Source: Curvibacter delicatus NBRC 14919 (lineage in GTDB: Bacteria; Pseudomonadota; Gammaproteobacteria; Burkholderiales; Burkholderiaceae_C). From it: a stretch of 64,000 bases of DNA. The stretch's first letter is position 1. Every line of letters begins with the position of its first letter. The stretch covers positions 29,843-93,842 of the forward strand of contig NZ_BCWP01000012.1 in NCBI RefSeq assembly GCF_001592265.1. The letters are read 5' to 3'. A program made the translations under genes and the position numbers. The notes under the pieces are model-generated. The model was not told where the DNA came from and did no database searches. It worked only from the letters and a program-made list of their open reading frames with translations. This document shows positions 1 to 8,934 of this stretch, piece by piece.

Positions 1-93
1 GCCAGCCTGCAGGAACAGGCCGATCGCATGGCAGGTGTCATGCGCATGTTCGTGGTCAACCGGGACCCGCAGCCCTTGCTGCTGCCGGCCTGA
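1..93 (+). CDS. Methyl-accepting chemotaxis protein, C-terminal end (partial)
   Basis: The window opens inside a reading frame whose last 30 residues begin ASLQEQADRMAGVMRMF and stop at a TGA. An LQEQA helix followed by a short variable tail is what usually ends methyl-accepting chemotaxis proteins, after the signalling hairpin. Those receptors sit in the inner membrane and control CheA. Only this tail is visible, so the ligand domain and the true family cannot be checked. The identification rests on one short motif. Confidence 0.5.
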   Translation, partial: ASLQEQADRMAGVMRMFVVNRDPQPLLLPA

Positions 94-105
94 GCCGCGA
101 TCTGG

Positions 106-681
106 TCAGGGCGTTTCAGACCAATCTGACCAGATCCGCTGTCCGGTCGCCTCGTTGTGCGTCAGGTACAGCCGCAGGTCGAACTCGTATTGGTGGTAGT
201 TCGGCTCCATGTGGGCACAAAGCTGGTAGAAGGCCTTGTCGTGGGCCTTTTCCTTGAGATGGGCCAGCTCATGCACCACGATCATGCGTAGGAATTCGGG
301 AGGCACGTTCTTGAACAGGCTGGCAACACGGATTTCACGCTTGGCCTTGAGTTTGCTCCCCTGCACGCGCGAGACGCTGGTGTGCGTGCCCAAGGCATGC
401 TGGACAACATGGAGCTTGCTGTCGAAGCAGACCTTGTTCAGCGGCTCGGTGCTGCGCAGGTACTCGGCCTTGAGCGCCTGCACGTAGTCGAACAGTGCCT
501 TGTCGCTGCGGATGTTATGGGTGTCCGGGTACCGCTGCTGCAGCAGGGACGCCAGCCGGTCGCTGGCGAGGAGCTGCCGCACCTGTTCCAGCACCGCAGG
601 GGAATACCCGGTGAGGTAGCGCAAGGGGTCTGTTGGCCTTGGCAGGGTGTTTGCCGTGCGGGCCGGCCTGTGGGGTGTCAT
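106..681 (-). CDS. YgjP-like (DUF45/SprT-type) zinc metallopeptidase
   Basis: This 191-residue cytoplasmic protein belongs to the YgjP/DUF45 group of small zinc hydrolases. The zinc site is visible: HELAH at residues 137-141 gives two histidines and the catalytic glutamate, and His147 in KAHDKAF is the expected third ligand. The C-terminal NYHQYEFDLRLYL stretch is also typical of these proteins. No signal peptide or membrane segment is present. The family's substrate is not established. It is transcribed away from the hemerythrin gene, and the 149-bp gap between them must hold both promoters. The ATG at 681 is the first start in frame. Confidence 0.8.
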   Translation of the reverse strand: MTPHRPARTANTLPRPTDPLRYLTGYSPAVLEQVRQLLASDRLASLLQQRYPDTHNIRSDKALFDYVQALKAEYLRSTEPLNKVCFDSKLHVVQHALGTHTSVSRVQGSKLKAKREIRVASLFKNVPPEFLRMIVVHELAHLKEKAHDKAFYQLCAHMEPNYHQYEFDLRLYLTHNEATGQRIWSDWSETP

Positions 682-703
682 GGCTGCCTTAGTAATTTTT
701 TAG

Positions 704-721
704 GAATTCGCTAGCGAGTTC
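704..721. repeat. 18-bp near-perfect inverted repeat between divergent genes
   Basis: GAATTCGCT and AGCGAGTTC abut with no spacer and are reverse complements except at one position. The element lies 22 bp from the start of the metallopeptidase gene and about 110 bp before the hemerythrin start, where an operator serving a divergent promoter pair would sit. Nothing else supports regulator binding. Confidence 0.35.
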
Positions 722-830
722 TTAAGAGTCAGAAGAGGGGCGAATTTCTAGACTTCCTGCATGTTCCCGCTCACGGTGGGTGAGGGACCTGTTTAACCCG
801 GCAGTTCGCCGGGGATCAAGGAAATCAAGC

Positions 831-1571
831 ATGAAAATCGATTCGAACGAGATGGTACAGCTGACGTTCGCGGCTGAACTCCCCCAACGTGTGGATCTCT
901 ATGTGGGCATCCACAAGGCCATGCGCGCCCTGATGGCCGACATGCTGGTGGCCGTGGGCAAGATGGACCCGGCGGATGACTCGGAAGTCGAATGGATCGG
1001 TTCGCGCGTGCTGCAATTTGCGGATTTCTGCACCTCCCACCTGGAGCACGAGAACGAATTCGTGCATGTGGCGCTGGAGGCACGCATGCCCGGCGCCAGT
1101 GCACGCATTGCCGCCGAGCATGTCGAGCACGAGCAGGCAATTGCGGCACTCAAGGCCGCAGTCGGCAAGCTGCAGACCAGCAGCGGCCCGGAGCGCGAAC
1201 ACGCTGCACTGGCGCTGTACCGTCAGCTGGCACTCTTCATCGCCCACAATTTCGAGCACATGCAGGCCGAAGAGATCGAGCACAACCAGGCTTTGTGGGT
1301 GCACTACACCGACGAGGAGCTGCTAGCGCTCCATGGTCGGCTGGTGGCCACCATCCCGCCCGAGGAAACCCTGTTCACGATGCGTTGGATGGTGCCGGCC
1401 ATGACGCCGGCCGAGCGGCTGGCGGTGCTGCAGGGCATGCAGGCCCATGCACCGGCGCCCGCGTTCGCCGCCGTGCTGGACGTGGTGCGGCCGCATCTGA
1501 GCAGCGGCGAGTGGGCCAAGCTGGCGCGCGGCTTGAAGCTGGCACCGGTGCCGGGCCTGGTGCAGGCCTGA
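831..1571 (+). CDS. Hemerythrin HHE-domain protein
   Basis: The product is a 246-residue soluble protein with a hemerythrin-like di-iron four-helix bundle in its first 170 residues. Candidate iron ligands occur in the family order: the His of IHKAMR, the HLEHE motif (HxxxE), the His of EHVEHE, and the HMQAE pair. Such proteins bind oxygen or nitric oxide, or act in iron and redox sensing. The C-terminal 75 residues (TMRWMVPAMTPAERLAVLQGM) form a helical tail often seen on bacterial stand-alone hemerythrins. The ATG at 831 is chosen because AAGGAA sits 8 bp upstream. A frame extension to 780 has no such site. Two short hairpins (CTCAC/GTGAG and CCCGGC/GCCGGG) precede it. Confidence 0.82.
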   Translation: MKIDSNEMVQLTFAAELPQRVDLYVGIHKAMRALMADMLVAVGKMDPADDSEVEWIGSRVLQFADFCTSHLEHENEFVHVALEARMPGASARIAAEHVEHEQAIAALKAAVGKLQTSSGPEREHAALALYRQLALFIAHNFEHMQAEEIEHNQALWVHYTDEELLALHGRLVATIPPEETLFTMRWMVPAMTPAERLAVLQGMQAHAPAPAFAAVLDVVRPHLSSGEWAKLARGLKLAPVPGLVQA

Positions 1572-1592
1572 AGCGGCAGCGAATCTGGCGGC

Positions 1593-2939
1593 TCAGTCGG
1601 TTTCGGTGAGTTCGAGTCGGGCACCGACGCAGAGCCTGAACTGGCCACGGCCGGTCTTCTCGATCCGGATCGGCAGGGCCTGCTCCGCCAACCGGCGCAC
1701 CAGCAGGATCAGCCGCGCTTCCAGGTTGTCCACCACGTCGGGCAGGCCGATGCTGGCATCCAGCCGCAGCTCGCGGTTGGAGAAGTCGGTGCGGCCGCGC
1801 TGCTGATAGTCGTTCAGCAGTTTCCAGAAAATCGCGCCGGCCACACCCTTGATGAGGTAGCCGTCATTGAGGAAGATGCTGTTGTTGCTCCTGTACCGGC
1901 GCACCTGCAGCAGGGCATCCGGTGCGGCACAGGTGGGTGTTGCGGACACGGCCGCGGCCGGCGTGGCCTCCTCGCCATCCAGGCGCAGCAGGTCGATGGC
2001 GGCGCCGAGATGGCCGGCCATCGTCACCAGCACGTCTTCGTCTTCGAAACTGAAACGCAACTCCTCGGCACTCTCGACGAACATCACCCCCAGCAGATGG
2101 CCGGTGCGCAGGATGGGTACGGCCATCTGGCTTTGCGGTTGGGCCAGCCCGGGGTAGGGGATGTCGGTGTCCAGGGCGATGTCGGGCTGGCTGCTCTCCA
2201 GCGTGCGGCGCACGGCGTGGTTGTAGAGGCTGGCGCCGGTCATGTGGGTGATGCGGATCGGCGTCAGTGCTCGGGCGGCCATGCCGATGACGCCGCGGCC
2301 GAGCTCGATCTCCGAGCCGACGCCCGAAGCGGCGTAACCGTGGCTGGCAACGGTGTACAGGCGTTGCAGCGTTGGATCGAACAACAAGAGCATGGCATGG
2401 CTGATCTGCAGCTCCTGGGTCAGCGTCGCCATCACGGTGTCCAGCACTTCATCCAGTGCCGTGCAGCGGGCGAGCCGCTCGCTGCAGCGGCGCATCTGTC
2501 CCAGCAGGCCGCAGCGCGGCGGCGGCGCCTCCAGGCTGTTGCCGGGCACGCGTTCGATGTCGAGCACCTCGTAGAGGTCGGCGCCTTTGAGCTCGAACAC
2601 TTCGGCCATGCCACTGTGGGAGGCGATGCCGGCCAGTTGGGCGCGCATGCCTTCGAACAGCGCGCCTTCGGTCTGCGTGTGCAGGTAGCGGATCTGCAGC
2701 CGGTAGAAGGCAAAGGTCTGCGGGTGCAGCAACAACAAGGTGGCGTAGGGGTTGGCCAGGATGTTCTGCCGCGTCTTGTTGAAGAACTGGAACGACAGGG
2801 CGACGTGCCGTTCATCCGCATAGTAGACTTGCGACAGGTAGGCCACGTTGGGCGTGCCGTCGGGGGCACAGGTGGCGATCTGTGCCGGAATGATGCCTTC
2901 CAGGCAGGGCCGGATGTCGTCCAGGGCCAGCGTGGTCAT
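1593..2939 (-). CDS. PPOX-GAF protein with winged-helix-like C-terminus
   Basis: This 448-residue protein appears to have three parts. Residues 1-130 look like a pyridoxamine-phosphate-oxidase (FMN-binding split barrel) domain, with IATCAPDGTPNVAYLSQVYY and a strand rich in LSFQFFNKTRQNI. Residues 150-315 are a GAF domain (LQISHAMLLLFD, GRGVIGMAARALTPIRI, SQMAVPILRTGHLLGVMFVES). The last 100 residues end in DNLEARLILLVRRLAEQ followed by GRGQFRLC, which resembles an OmpR-type winged helix, but weakly. The start ATG overlaps the stop of the preceding PPOX gene by 4 bp, so the two should be co-translated. A flavin- or redox-sensing regulator is a reasonable inference; the ligand and target are unknown. 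Confidence 0.7.
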   Translation of the reverse strand: MTTLALDDIRPCLEGIIPAQIATCAPDGTPNVAYLSQVYYADERHVALSFQFFNKTRQNILANPYATLLLLHPQTFAFYRLQIRYLHTQTEGALFEGMRAQLAGIASHSGMAEVFELKGADLYEVLDIERVPGNSLEAPPPRCGLLGQMRRCSERLARCTALDEVLDTVMATLTQELQISHAMLLLFDPTLQRLYTVASHGYAASGVGSEIELGRGVIGMAARALTPIRITHMTGASLYNHAVRRTLESSQPDIALDTDIPYPGLAQPQSQMAVPILRTGHLLGVMFVESAEELRFSFEDEDVLVTMAGHLGAAIDLLRLDGEEATPAAAVSATPTCAAPDALLQVRRYRSNNSIFLNDGYLIKGVAGAIFWKLLNDYQQRGRTDFSNRELRLDASIGLPDVVDNLEARLILLVRRLAEQALPIRIEKTGRGQFRLCVGARLELTETD

Positions 2940-3469
2940 GCCATGCCTCCGGCGGGCGGCAGGCTGGCGCCGGCTTTCGGTCCGGGTGTCTGGTCGAAGG
3001 CCTGTTCAGGACTGAAGGAGACGGCGGCCACGTCGCCCAGCTGGTAGGCCAGCATGGTGCGGGTGTAGTCCGGGCCGAAGCCGATGCGGCCGAGTTCGTG
3101 TTCCATTCCGGCCAGATAACGTGCCAGGACCGGTGCATCCTCCGGGCCGGCGGCACGCAGTTCGACACGGCAGGCCTTGACCTGGACCGCGCGGTGCGAA
3201 AACGGCTCGCTGAAGACCACGGCAATCTGCCCGGTGGCCTGCAGGTCGGCCAGCAACTGGGGGCAGGCCGGGCGGTTCAGGTAGACCGTGATGCGGGTGC
3301 CATCCGGTGTGGTGGCGGCCCCCACAGCGCGCATCAGGCTGGGGCGGCCCGATGCATCGTGCGAGGCGACGATGGTGGACACCCCGCTGGTGATCAGCGC
3401 AATGAACTCGGGGCTGAGCAAGCTTGGCCTGCCTGCTGTCGTGCCTGTCATGGGGTGTCTTTCATGCAA
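2936..3469 (-). CDS. Pyridoxamine 5'-phosphate oxidase-family (split-barrel) protein
   Basis: This 177-residue protein is a single split-barrel domain of the PPOX-like flavin family. The strand ISGVSTIVASHDASGRPSLMRAVG and the later ITVYLNRPACPQLLADLQATGQIAVVFSEP match the usual N-terminal barrel pattern. There is no evidence that it oxidises pyridoxine phosphate, because many family members are heme- or flavin-binding proteins of unknown role. Its gene lies 16 bp after lysS and overlaps the PPOX-GAF gene by 4 bp, so the pair probably works together. An internal ATG at 3451 (MTGTTAG) is an alternative start; neither has a strong Shine-Dalgarno sequence. Confidence 0.7.
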   Translation of the reverse strand: MHERHPMTGTTAGRPSLLSPEFIALITSGVSTIVASHDASGRPSLMRAVGAATTPDGTRITVYLNRPACPQLLADLQATGQIAVVFSEPFSHRAVQVKACRVELRAAGPEDAPVLARYLAGMEHELGRIGFGPDYTRTMLAYQLGDVAAVSFSPEQAFDQTPGPKAGASLPPAGGMA

Positions 3470-3484
3470 GCAGGCCGGCGGAGG

Positions 3485-5014
3485 TCAGCCCTCGCGGCGC
3501 AGCGCAGGGAAGAGGATCACGTCGCGGATGCTCGGGCTGTCGGTCAACAGCATCATCAGGCGGTCGATGCCGATGCCGCAGCCGCCGGTGGGCGGCATGC
3601 CGTATTCGAGCGCGCGCACGAAGTCATGGTCGAAGAACATGGCCTCGTCGTCGCCGCTGTCCTTGGCGGCCACCTGGCTGTGGAAACGTGCGGCCTGTTC
3701 CTCGGCGTCATTCAACTCGGAGAAACCGTTGCCGAACTCGCGGCCGGTGATGTAGAGCTCGAAGCGCTCGGTCACCTCGGGGCGCGTGTCGCTGGCGCGT
3801 GCCAGCGGCGAGATTTCCACCGGGTGCTCGCAGATGAAGGTCGGCTGCCAGAGCTTTTCTTCCACTACCTCCTCGAAGTACAGCACCTGCAGCGAGGCCA
3901 GCGAGCGGGTTGAGAGCTTGTCCTTCGCTTCGTTCATGCCAAGCTTCTTGAGCGCGTTGATCAGCCAGGCGCTGTCGTCCACGTTCACACCGGCCTCGCT
4001 GTGGTGAACGATGGCTTCACGGATGGTCAGGCGTTCGAACGGTTTCGCCAGGTCGACCGGCTTGCCGCCGTAGCTGAGTTGCAGCGTGCCTGCCGCCTGC
4101 TGGGCGGCATGGCGCACCAAGCCTTCGGTGAAGGTCATGAGGTCCTGGTAGTCCCAGTAGGCTGCGTAGAACTCCATCATGGTGAACTCGGGGTTGTGGC
4201 GCACCGAGATGCCTTCGTTGCGGAAGTTGCGGTTGATCTCGAACACGCGTTCGAAGCCACCAACGATCAGGCGCTTGAGGTAGAGCTCGGGCGCGATGCG
4301 CAGGAACATCTCCTGGTCCAGCGCATTGTGGTGCGTGATGAAGGGTTTGGCATTGGCGCCGCCGGGAATCGGGTGCAGCATCGGCGTCTCGACTTCGAGG
4401 AAGTTGTGCGAGACCATGAACTCACGGATCGAGCTCACTGCCTTGCTGCGCGCAACGAAACGCTTGCGTGCGTCCTCGTCGGTCATCAGGTCGATGTAAC
4501 GTTGACGGTACTTGACCTCCTGGTCGGCCACGCCGTGGAACTTGTCCGGCATCGGGCGCAGGCTCTTGGTCAGCAGGCGCACGCTGCTGGCCTGGATCGA
4601 GAGCTCGCCGGTCTTGGTCTTGAACATCGTGCCCTCGGCGGCCACGATGTCGCCCAGGTCCCAGTGTTTGAACTGCTCGTAAACCTCTTCGCCCACTTCG
4701 TCGCGCTTGACGTAGATCTGGATGCGGCCGGTGCTGTCCTGCAGCGTGGCGAAGCTGGCTTTGCCCATGACGCGCTTGAGCATCATGCGGCCGGCCACCT
4801 TGGCCGGGCAGGCCTGGGCTTCCAGGCCTTCGGCAGTCTGGCCGGCATGGGCGGCAAACAGGTCGGCGGCACGGTCGGCCGGTTTGAAATCATTGGGGAA
4901 GGCGGGCCCTTTGCCCCCGGCCTCCTGCTGGCGAATGGTTTTGAGCTTCTCGCGCCGTTCGGCGATCAGCTGGTTTTCGTCCTGGGCGGGGGCTGCGGTG
5001 TTGTGTTCAGACAT
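3485..5014 (-). CDS. lysS: Lysine--tRNA ligase
   Basis: This is a class II lysyl-tRNA synthetase, which charges tRNA-Lys in the cytoplasm. The N-terminal OB-fold tRNA-binding domain is followed by the catalytic core, with motif 2 [20 protein letters not shown] and motif 3 [12 protein letters not shown] near the C-terminus. Its length of 509 residues fits the family. The start at 5014 ([10 protein letters not shown]) gives the usual short acidic lead before LIAERREKL. The frame stays open to an ATG at 5047, and neither start has a clear ribosome site. The gene diverges from the YggT gene and heads a minus-strand run with the two PPOX genes. Confidence 0.95.
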   Translation of the reverse strand: MSEHNTAAPAQDENQLIAERREKLKTIRQQEAGGKGPAFPNDFKPADRAADLFAAHAGQTAEGLEAQACPAKVAGRMMLKRVMGKASFATLQDSTGRIQIYVKRDEVGEEVYEQFKHWDLGDIVAAEGTMFKTKTGELSIQASSVRLLTKSLRPMPDKFHGVADQEVKYRQRYIDLMTDEDARKRFVARSKAVSSIREFMVSHNFLEVETPMLHPIPGGANAKPFITHHNALDQEMFLRIAPELYLKRLIVGGFERVFEINRNFRNEGISVRHNPEFTMMEFYAAYWDYQDLMTFTEGLVRHAAQQAAGTLQLSYGGKPVDLAKPFERLTIREAIVHHSEAGVNVDDSAWLINALKKLGMNEAKDKLSTRSLASLQVLYFEEVVEEKLWQPTFICEHPVEISPLARASDTRPEVTERFELYITGREFGNGFSELNDAEEQAARFHSQVAAKDSGDDEAMFFDHDFVRALEYGMPPTGGCGIGIDRLMMLLTDSPSIRDVILFPALRREG

Positions 5015-5104
5015 GAGAGGGCTGGGTAGGAGGTGGCCGTGAAACATGGCCAGAACCCACTATTTTAATGACGCTATGATTTGGCGAACTTTTCGTCCAG
5101 ATCC

Positions 5105-5668
5105 ATGCTGTTCCAGATCATTTCCCTGCTGCTCGAAGTCATTGCCGGTGTGGTGGGCGGCGCTTGCCTGCTGCGCCTGTACATGCAGCACCAGCGCATC
5201 CCGATGTCGGCGCGCTCCGGCAATCCGCTGGGTCGCTTCGTCTTTGCCCTGACCGATTGGCTGGTGCTGCCGCTGCGCCGCCTGCTGCCGGCCCTGGGGC
5301 GCTGGGATACGGCGAGCCTGGTCGGTGCGTTCCTGATCGAACTGGCGCAGTTCTCGCTGCTGTGGGCGTTCACCAGCTTCGGTGCCAGCTACGTCTCGGT
5401 GCTGATCCTGGCCGCCTTCGGTGTGGTGCGGCTGGCCATTTCTGGGCTGACGGGCCTGGTCATCGTCTACGCCGTGCTCTCGTGGCTGCAGAGCAGCAAT
5501 GTGCTGACCGATGTCATCGAACGGCTGGTGGCGCCGGCGCTGGCGCCGATCCGGCGTTTTGTGCCGTTGGTGGGTGGCATCGACCTGTCGCCGCTGGTGC
5601 TGTTGGTCCTGTTGCAGGTGGCTGCCATCGTGCTGGGCAGCCTGCAGGGCGCTGCGCTGATGTATTGA
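5105..5668 (+). CDS. YggT family integral membrane protein
   Basis: The product is a 187-residue hydrophobic protein with two copies of the YggT unit. Each unit has a membrane helix, a short basic segment with an aromatic and proline-rich turn (ALTDWLVLPLRRLLPAL, and ERLVAPALAPIRRFVPLVGGIDLSPLVLL), and a second helix. YggT proteins are inner-membrane proteins of incompletely known function, often linked to osmotic or cell-envelope roles. The ATG at 5105 is taken over a TTG at 5081 because the latter would add a polar tail before the first helix. The gene converges on accD, with a dispersed repeat between them. Confidence 0.85.
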   Translation: MLFQIISLLLEVIAGVVGGACLLRLYMQHQRIPMSARSGNPLGRFVFALTDWLVLPLRRLLPALGRWDTASLVGAFLIELAQFSLLWAFTSFGASYVSVLILAAFGVVRLAISGLTGLVIVYAVLSWLQSSNVLTDVIERLVAPALAPIRRFVPLVGGIDLSPLVLLVLLQVAAIVLGSLQGAALMY

Positions 5669-5669
5669 A

Positions 5670-5836
5670 CACCCCCAGGCTTGCTCGCTGCGCGTAGCCG
5701 CCAGACAGGCCCGCGTCAGAGGCTGTGGCTCTTCGGCCTGTCCGAGCCTGCGCAGGCAGGTTCGGAGCCGCAGGCCTCAGCCCCTTGCAGGGGGCAACGC
5801 CAGCGGTCCGGCAAAGCCGGTCCCGCGGTGTTTCAC
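5670..5836. repeat. GC-rich intergenic repeat block (copy 1) with hairpins
   Basis: The gap between yggT and accD contains no gene. It holds a composite of palindromes. The arms TCCGAGCCTGC and GCAGGTTCGGA at 5741-5766 pair with one mismatch. A core at 5791-5834 contains CCGGCAAAGCCGG and CGCGGTGTTTC. That core is about 85 percent identical to the reverse complement of 9683-9727 between truA and trpF, so it is a dispersed element rather than gene remnant. From memory, similar blocks are common between genes in Comamonadaceae. The hairpins may also terminate both convergent transcripts. Confidence 0.65.
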
Positions 5837-5901
5837 GACTGAGTCCGGTAGTGCGCGACGATCTCGCGCCCTGTAAAGGGGGGTGCTCGAGGCTGTCTGC
5901 T

Positions 5902-6774
5902 TCAGATCACTGCGTCGGCCGGCTGGCGTTGCAGCATGGCCAGTGTGCTGGCCACGGTCTTGCGCAGTTCGCGGCGGTCGCAGATGAAGTCGACCGCGCC
6001 CTTTTGCTGCAGGAACTCGGCGCGCTGGAAGCCTTCCGGCAGCGTCACGCGCACGGTCGATTCGATCACGCGCGGGCCGGCAAAGCCGATCAGGGCCTTG
6101 GGCTCGGCAATCACCACGTCGCCCAGGAAGGCGAAGCCGGCGCTGACGCCGCCCATGGTCGGATCGGTCAGCACGCTGATGTAAGGCAGGCCCTTCTTGG
6201 CCAGGCGCGTGAGCGCTGCATTGGTCTTGGCCATCTGCATGAGCGAGAGCAGGCCTTCCTGCATGCGGGCACCACCGGTGGCGGTGAAGCACAGGAAGGG
6301 TACTTTCTGCTCAATCGCGGTTTCCACGCCGCGCACGAAACGCTCGCCCACCACCGAACCCATGGAACCGCCCATGAAGCCGAACTCGAAACAAGCTGCC
6401 ACTAGGCTGATGCCATGCACGGCGCCGCCCATCACGATCAGGGCATCGGTCTCACCGGTGGCTTCCATCGCCTCCTTCAGGCGCTCGGGGTACTTGCGGC
6501 TGTCCTTGAACTTCAGGGCGTCGACCGGCACCACTTCCTGGCCGATCTCGTAGCGGCCCTCGTTGTCAAGGAAGGCGTTGAGACGGGCACGGGCGTCGAT
6601 GCGGTGGTGGTGGCTGCAGCTCGGGCAGACGTTCTGGTTCTGCTCCAGATCGGTCTTGTAGAGCACGCTTTCGCAGCTGGGGCACTTGATCCACAGGCCT
6701 TCGGGCACACTGCGCCGGTCAGCCGGGTCGGTGTGCTGGATTTTGGGAGGCAGAAGTTTTTCAAGCCAACTCAT
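5902..6774 (-). CDS. accD: Acetyl-CoA carboxylase carboxyltransferase subunit beta
   Basis: AccD is the zinc-binding beta subunit of the carboxyltransferase that moves the carboxyl group from biotin to acetyl-CoA, the first committed step of fatty acid synthesis. The N-terminal four-cysteine zinc ribbon is visible ([13 protein letters not shown] and NVCPSCSHH), followed by the crotonase-type core with [17 protein letters not shown] and [18 protein letters not shown]. The length of 290 residues is normal. The start at 6774 has GAGGAA 7 bp upstream. The gene is last in the truA-trpFBA-accD direction and is preceded by a strong stem-loop, described separately. Confidence 0.96.
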   Translation of the reverse strand: MSWLEKLLPPKIQHTDPADRRSVPEGLWIKCPSCESVLYKTDLEQNQNVCPSCSHHHRIDARARLNAFLDNEGRYEIGQEVVPVDALKFKDSRKYPERLKEAMEATGETDALIVMGGAVHGISLVAACFEFGFMGGSMGSVVGERFVRGVETAIEQKVPFLCFTATGGARMQEGLLSLMQMAKTNAALTRLAKKGLPYISVLTDPTMGGVSAGFAFLGDVVIAEPKALIGFAGPRVIESTVRVTLPEGFQRAEFLQQKGAVDFICDRRELRKTVASTLAMLQRQPADAVI

Positions 6775-6791
6775 GTGCAATTCCTCAATTT

Positions 6792-6818
6792 GGAAATTGG
6801 GGTTGGAACCCAATTTCC
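6792..6818 (-). promoter_or_regulatory. Perfect 10-bp stem-loop in the accD leader
   Basis: On the minus strand GGAAATTGGG, a 7-base loop and CCCAATTTCC form a perfect 10-bp hairpin between the trpA stop and the accD ribosome site. No T-run follows, so it is not a simple terminator. The 3' arm can instead pair with the sequence just before GAGGAA (CAATTTCCAAATTG), giving two competing structures beside the accD Shine-Dalgarno. A translational control element is an inference. Confidence 0.55.
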
Positions 6819-6844
6819 GGTTTCATTGGTCGCTTGGGGGTGGA

Positions 6845-7663
6845 TTATGAATCCAAAGCGGTCCGGATCCCGCGCAGGAAGTCCACGGCGGCGGGGACCA
6901 CCTTGTCGCGCGGCTGGTTGTCGATCAGCTGGATGATGCGGCTGCCGATCACCACCGCGTCGGCCACCCGGCCCACGGCGCAGGCACTGGCCGCATCGCG
7001 GATGCCGAAACCGACGCCCACCGGCACTTTGACGTGCTGGCGGATGCGCGGCAGCATGGCTTCCACCGCTGCCGTGTCCAGGGTGCCGGCACCGGTCACG
7101 CCCTTGAGCGAGACGTAGTAGACGTAACCGCTGGCCACCCTGGCCACCTGGTCCATGCGTTCGTCCGTGCTGGTGGGCGCAAGCAGGAAGATCAGGTCCA
7201 GGCCATGGGCCTTGAGCGCGGCAGCAAATGCTTCGCACTCCTCGGGCGGGTAGTCCACCACCAGCACACCGTCGACGCCGGCAGTGGCCGCATCGCGGGC
7301 AAAGGCGTTGTCGCCAGTGGCTTGGTGCAGCTGGTTGTAGCGCTCGATCGGGTTGGCGTAGCCCATCAGCACCACCGGGGTCGTGCTGTCCTTCTGGCGG
7401 AAGACACGCACCATCTCGATGACCTGGCGCAGGCCGATGCCGGCCGCCAGGGCCTTGTCGCCGGCGGCCTGGATGACGGGGCCGTCGGCGCTGGGGTCGG
7501 AGAAGGGCACGCCGAGCTCAATCACGTCGGCACCGGCGGTGACCATGCCATGCATCAGCTCGGGCGTGATGTCGGGGTAGGGGAAGCCGGCCGTGACGAA
7601 GGGAATCAGGGCCTTGCGTTGGCTGGCCTGCAGCGCGGCGAAGGTGGCGGTGATACGGCTCAT
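6845..7663 (-). CDS. trpA: Tryptophan synthase alpha subunit
   Basis: TrpA splits indole-3-glycerol phosphate into indole and glyceraldehyde 3-phosphate and passes indole to TrpB inside the alpha2-beta2 complex. The catalytic residues are in place: Glu49 in [11 protein letters not shown] and Asp60 in PSADGP. The phosphate-binding VGFGIRDA loop comes near the C-terminal third. The length of 272 residues is standard. The start ATG overlaps the trpB stop by 4 bp, which fits translational coupling of the two subunits. The gap to accD is 70 bp. Confidence 0.97.
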   Translation of the reverse strand: MSRITATFAALQASQRKALIPFVTAGFPYPDITPELMHGMVTAGADVIELGVPFSDPSADGPVIQAAGDKALAAGIGLRQVIEMVRVFRQKDSTTPVVLMGYANPIERYNQLHQATGDNAFARDAATAGVDGVLVVDYPPEECEAFAAALKAHGLDLIFLLAPTSTDERMDQVARVASGYVYYVSLKGVTGAGTLDTAAVEAMLPRIRQHVKVPVGVGFGIRDAASACAVGRVADAVVIGSRIIQLIDNQPRDKVVPAAVDFLRGIRTALDS

Positions 7664-8931
7664 TTCTGGGATTCTCCGCCTTTGACTTGGATGCCACGCA
7701 TCGAGGGGCGGTCGTAGAAGTCGGCGCCCGAGAGGTCGGCCACGGTGCCGATGTCCTTGTCGCCGCGGCCCGAGAGGTTCACGAGAATGGACTGGTCGGG
7801 CCGCATGGTCTTGGCCAGTTTCATGGCGTGGGCGATGGCGTGGCTGGATTCGAGTGCCGGGATGATGCCCTCGGTACGGCAGAGGTAGTGGAAGGCGGCC
7901 AGCGCCTCCTGGTCGGTGATGCCGACGTACTCGGCACGGCCGATGTCCTTCAGGTACGCGTGCTCGGGGCCGACACCGGGGTAGTCCAGGCCGGCGCTGA
8001 TGCTGTGCGTCTCGGTCACCTGGCCGTCCTCGTTCTGCAGCACATAGGTGCGGTTGCCGTGCAGCACGCCCGGACTTCCCTTCTGCAACGAAGCCGAATG
8101 CTTGTCTGTGTTCATGCCCTCGCCGGCGGCTTCCACGCCGATCAGGCGCGTTTGCTCATGCTGTATGTAGGGGTAGAAGATGCCCATGGCATTGCTGCCG
8201 CCACCGACGCAGGCGACCACCGCATCGGGCTGCGGCGTCTTGCAGCCGGCGCGCGCCAGCATCTCGGGCATCTGCACCAGGCATTCGTTGCCAATCACGC
8301 TCTGGAAGTCGCGCACCATCATGGGGTAGGGGTGCGGGCCGGCCACGGTGCCGATGATGTAGAAGGTGTTGTCCACATTCGCCACCCAGTCGCGCATGGC
8401 CTCATTGAGTGCGTCTTTCAGCGTCTTGCTGCCGCTCTCCACCGGCACCACGGTGGCGCCCAGCAGGTTCATGCGGTAGACATTGGGGCTCTGGCGCTTG
8501 ACGTCCGCGCTGCCCATGTAGACGATGCACTCGAGGCCGTAGCGCGCACAGATGGTGGCGGTGGCTACGCCGTGCTGGCCGGCGCCGGTTTCGGCGATGA
8601 TGCGCGTCTTGCCCATGCGGCGCGCCAGCATGGCCTGGCCGATGGTGTTGTTGATCTTGTGCGCGCCGGTGTGGTTGAGGTCTTCGCGCTTGAGGAAGAT
8701 CTGCGCGCCACCCTGCTCGCGGCTCATGCGCGCGGCGTGGTAGACGGGCGAGGGCCGGCCGACGAAGTGGGCCAGTTCGTCCTGGAACTCGGCCAGGAAG
8801 TCCGGGTCGTTCTGGTAGCGGGCGTAGGCCTCGCGCAGCTGGTTGATGGCGTGCGTCAGCGTCTCGCTGACGAAGCTGCCGCCGTAGATGCCGAAATGCC
8901 CCTTGGCATCGGGCTGGTGGTAGTCGAACAT
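7660..8931 (-). CDS. trpB: Tryptophan synthase beta subunit
   Basis: TrpB condenses indole with serine to make tryptophan using pyridoxal phosphate. The Schiff-base lysine is Lys92 in [13 protein letters not shown], and the phosphate loop is [10 protein letters not shown]. The length of 423 residues is somewhat longer than the E. coli protein because of N- and C-terminal extensions, as usual in Burkholderiales. It begins 3 bp after the trpF stop and overlaps trpA, so the order trpF-trpB-trpA is one transcript. Confidence 0.97.
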   Translation of the reverse strand: MFDYHQPDAKGHFGIYGGSFVSETLTHAINQLREAYARYQNDPDFLAEFQDELAHFVGRPSPVYHAARMSREQGGAQIFLKREDLNHTGAHKINNTIGQAMLARRMGKTRIIAETGAGQHGVATATICARYGLECIVYMGSADVKRQSPNVYRMNLLGATVVPVESGSKTLKDALNEAMRDWVANVDNTFYIIGTVAGPHPYPMMVRDFQSVIGNECLVQMPEMLARAGCKTPQPDAVVACVGGGSNAMGIFYPYIQHEQTRLIGVEAAGEGMNTDKHSASLQKGSPGVLHGNRTYVLQNEDGQVTETHSISAGLDYPGVGPEHAYLKDIGRAEYVGITDQEALAAFHYLCRTEGIIPALESSHAIAHAMKLAKTMRPDQSILVNLSGRGDKDIGTVADLSGADFYDRPSMRGIQVKGGESQK

Positions 8932-8934
8932 GTT

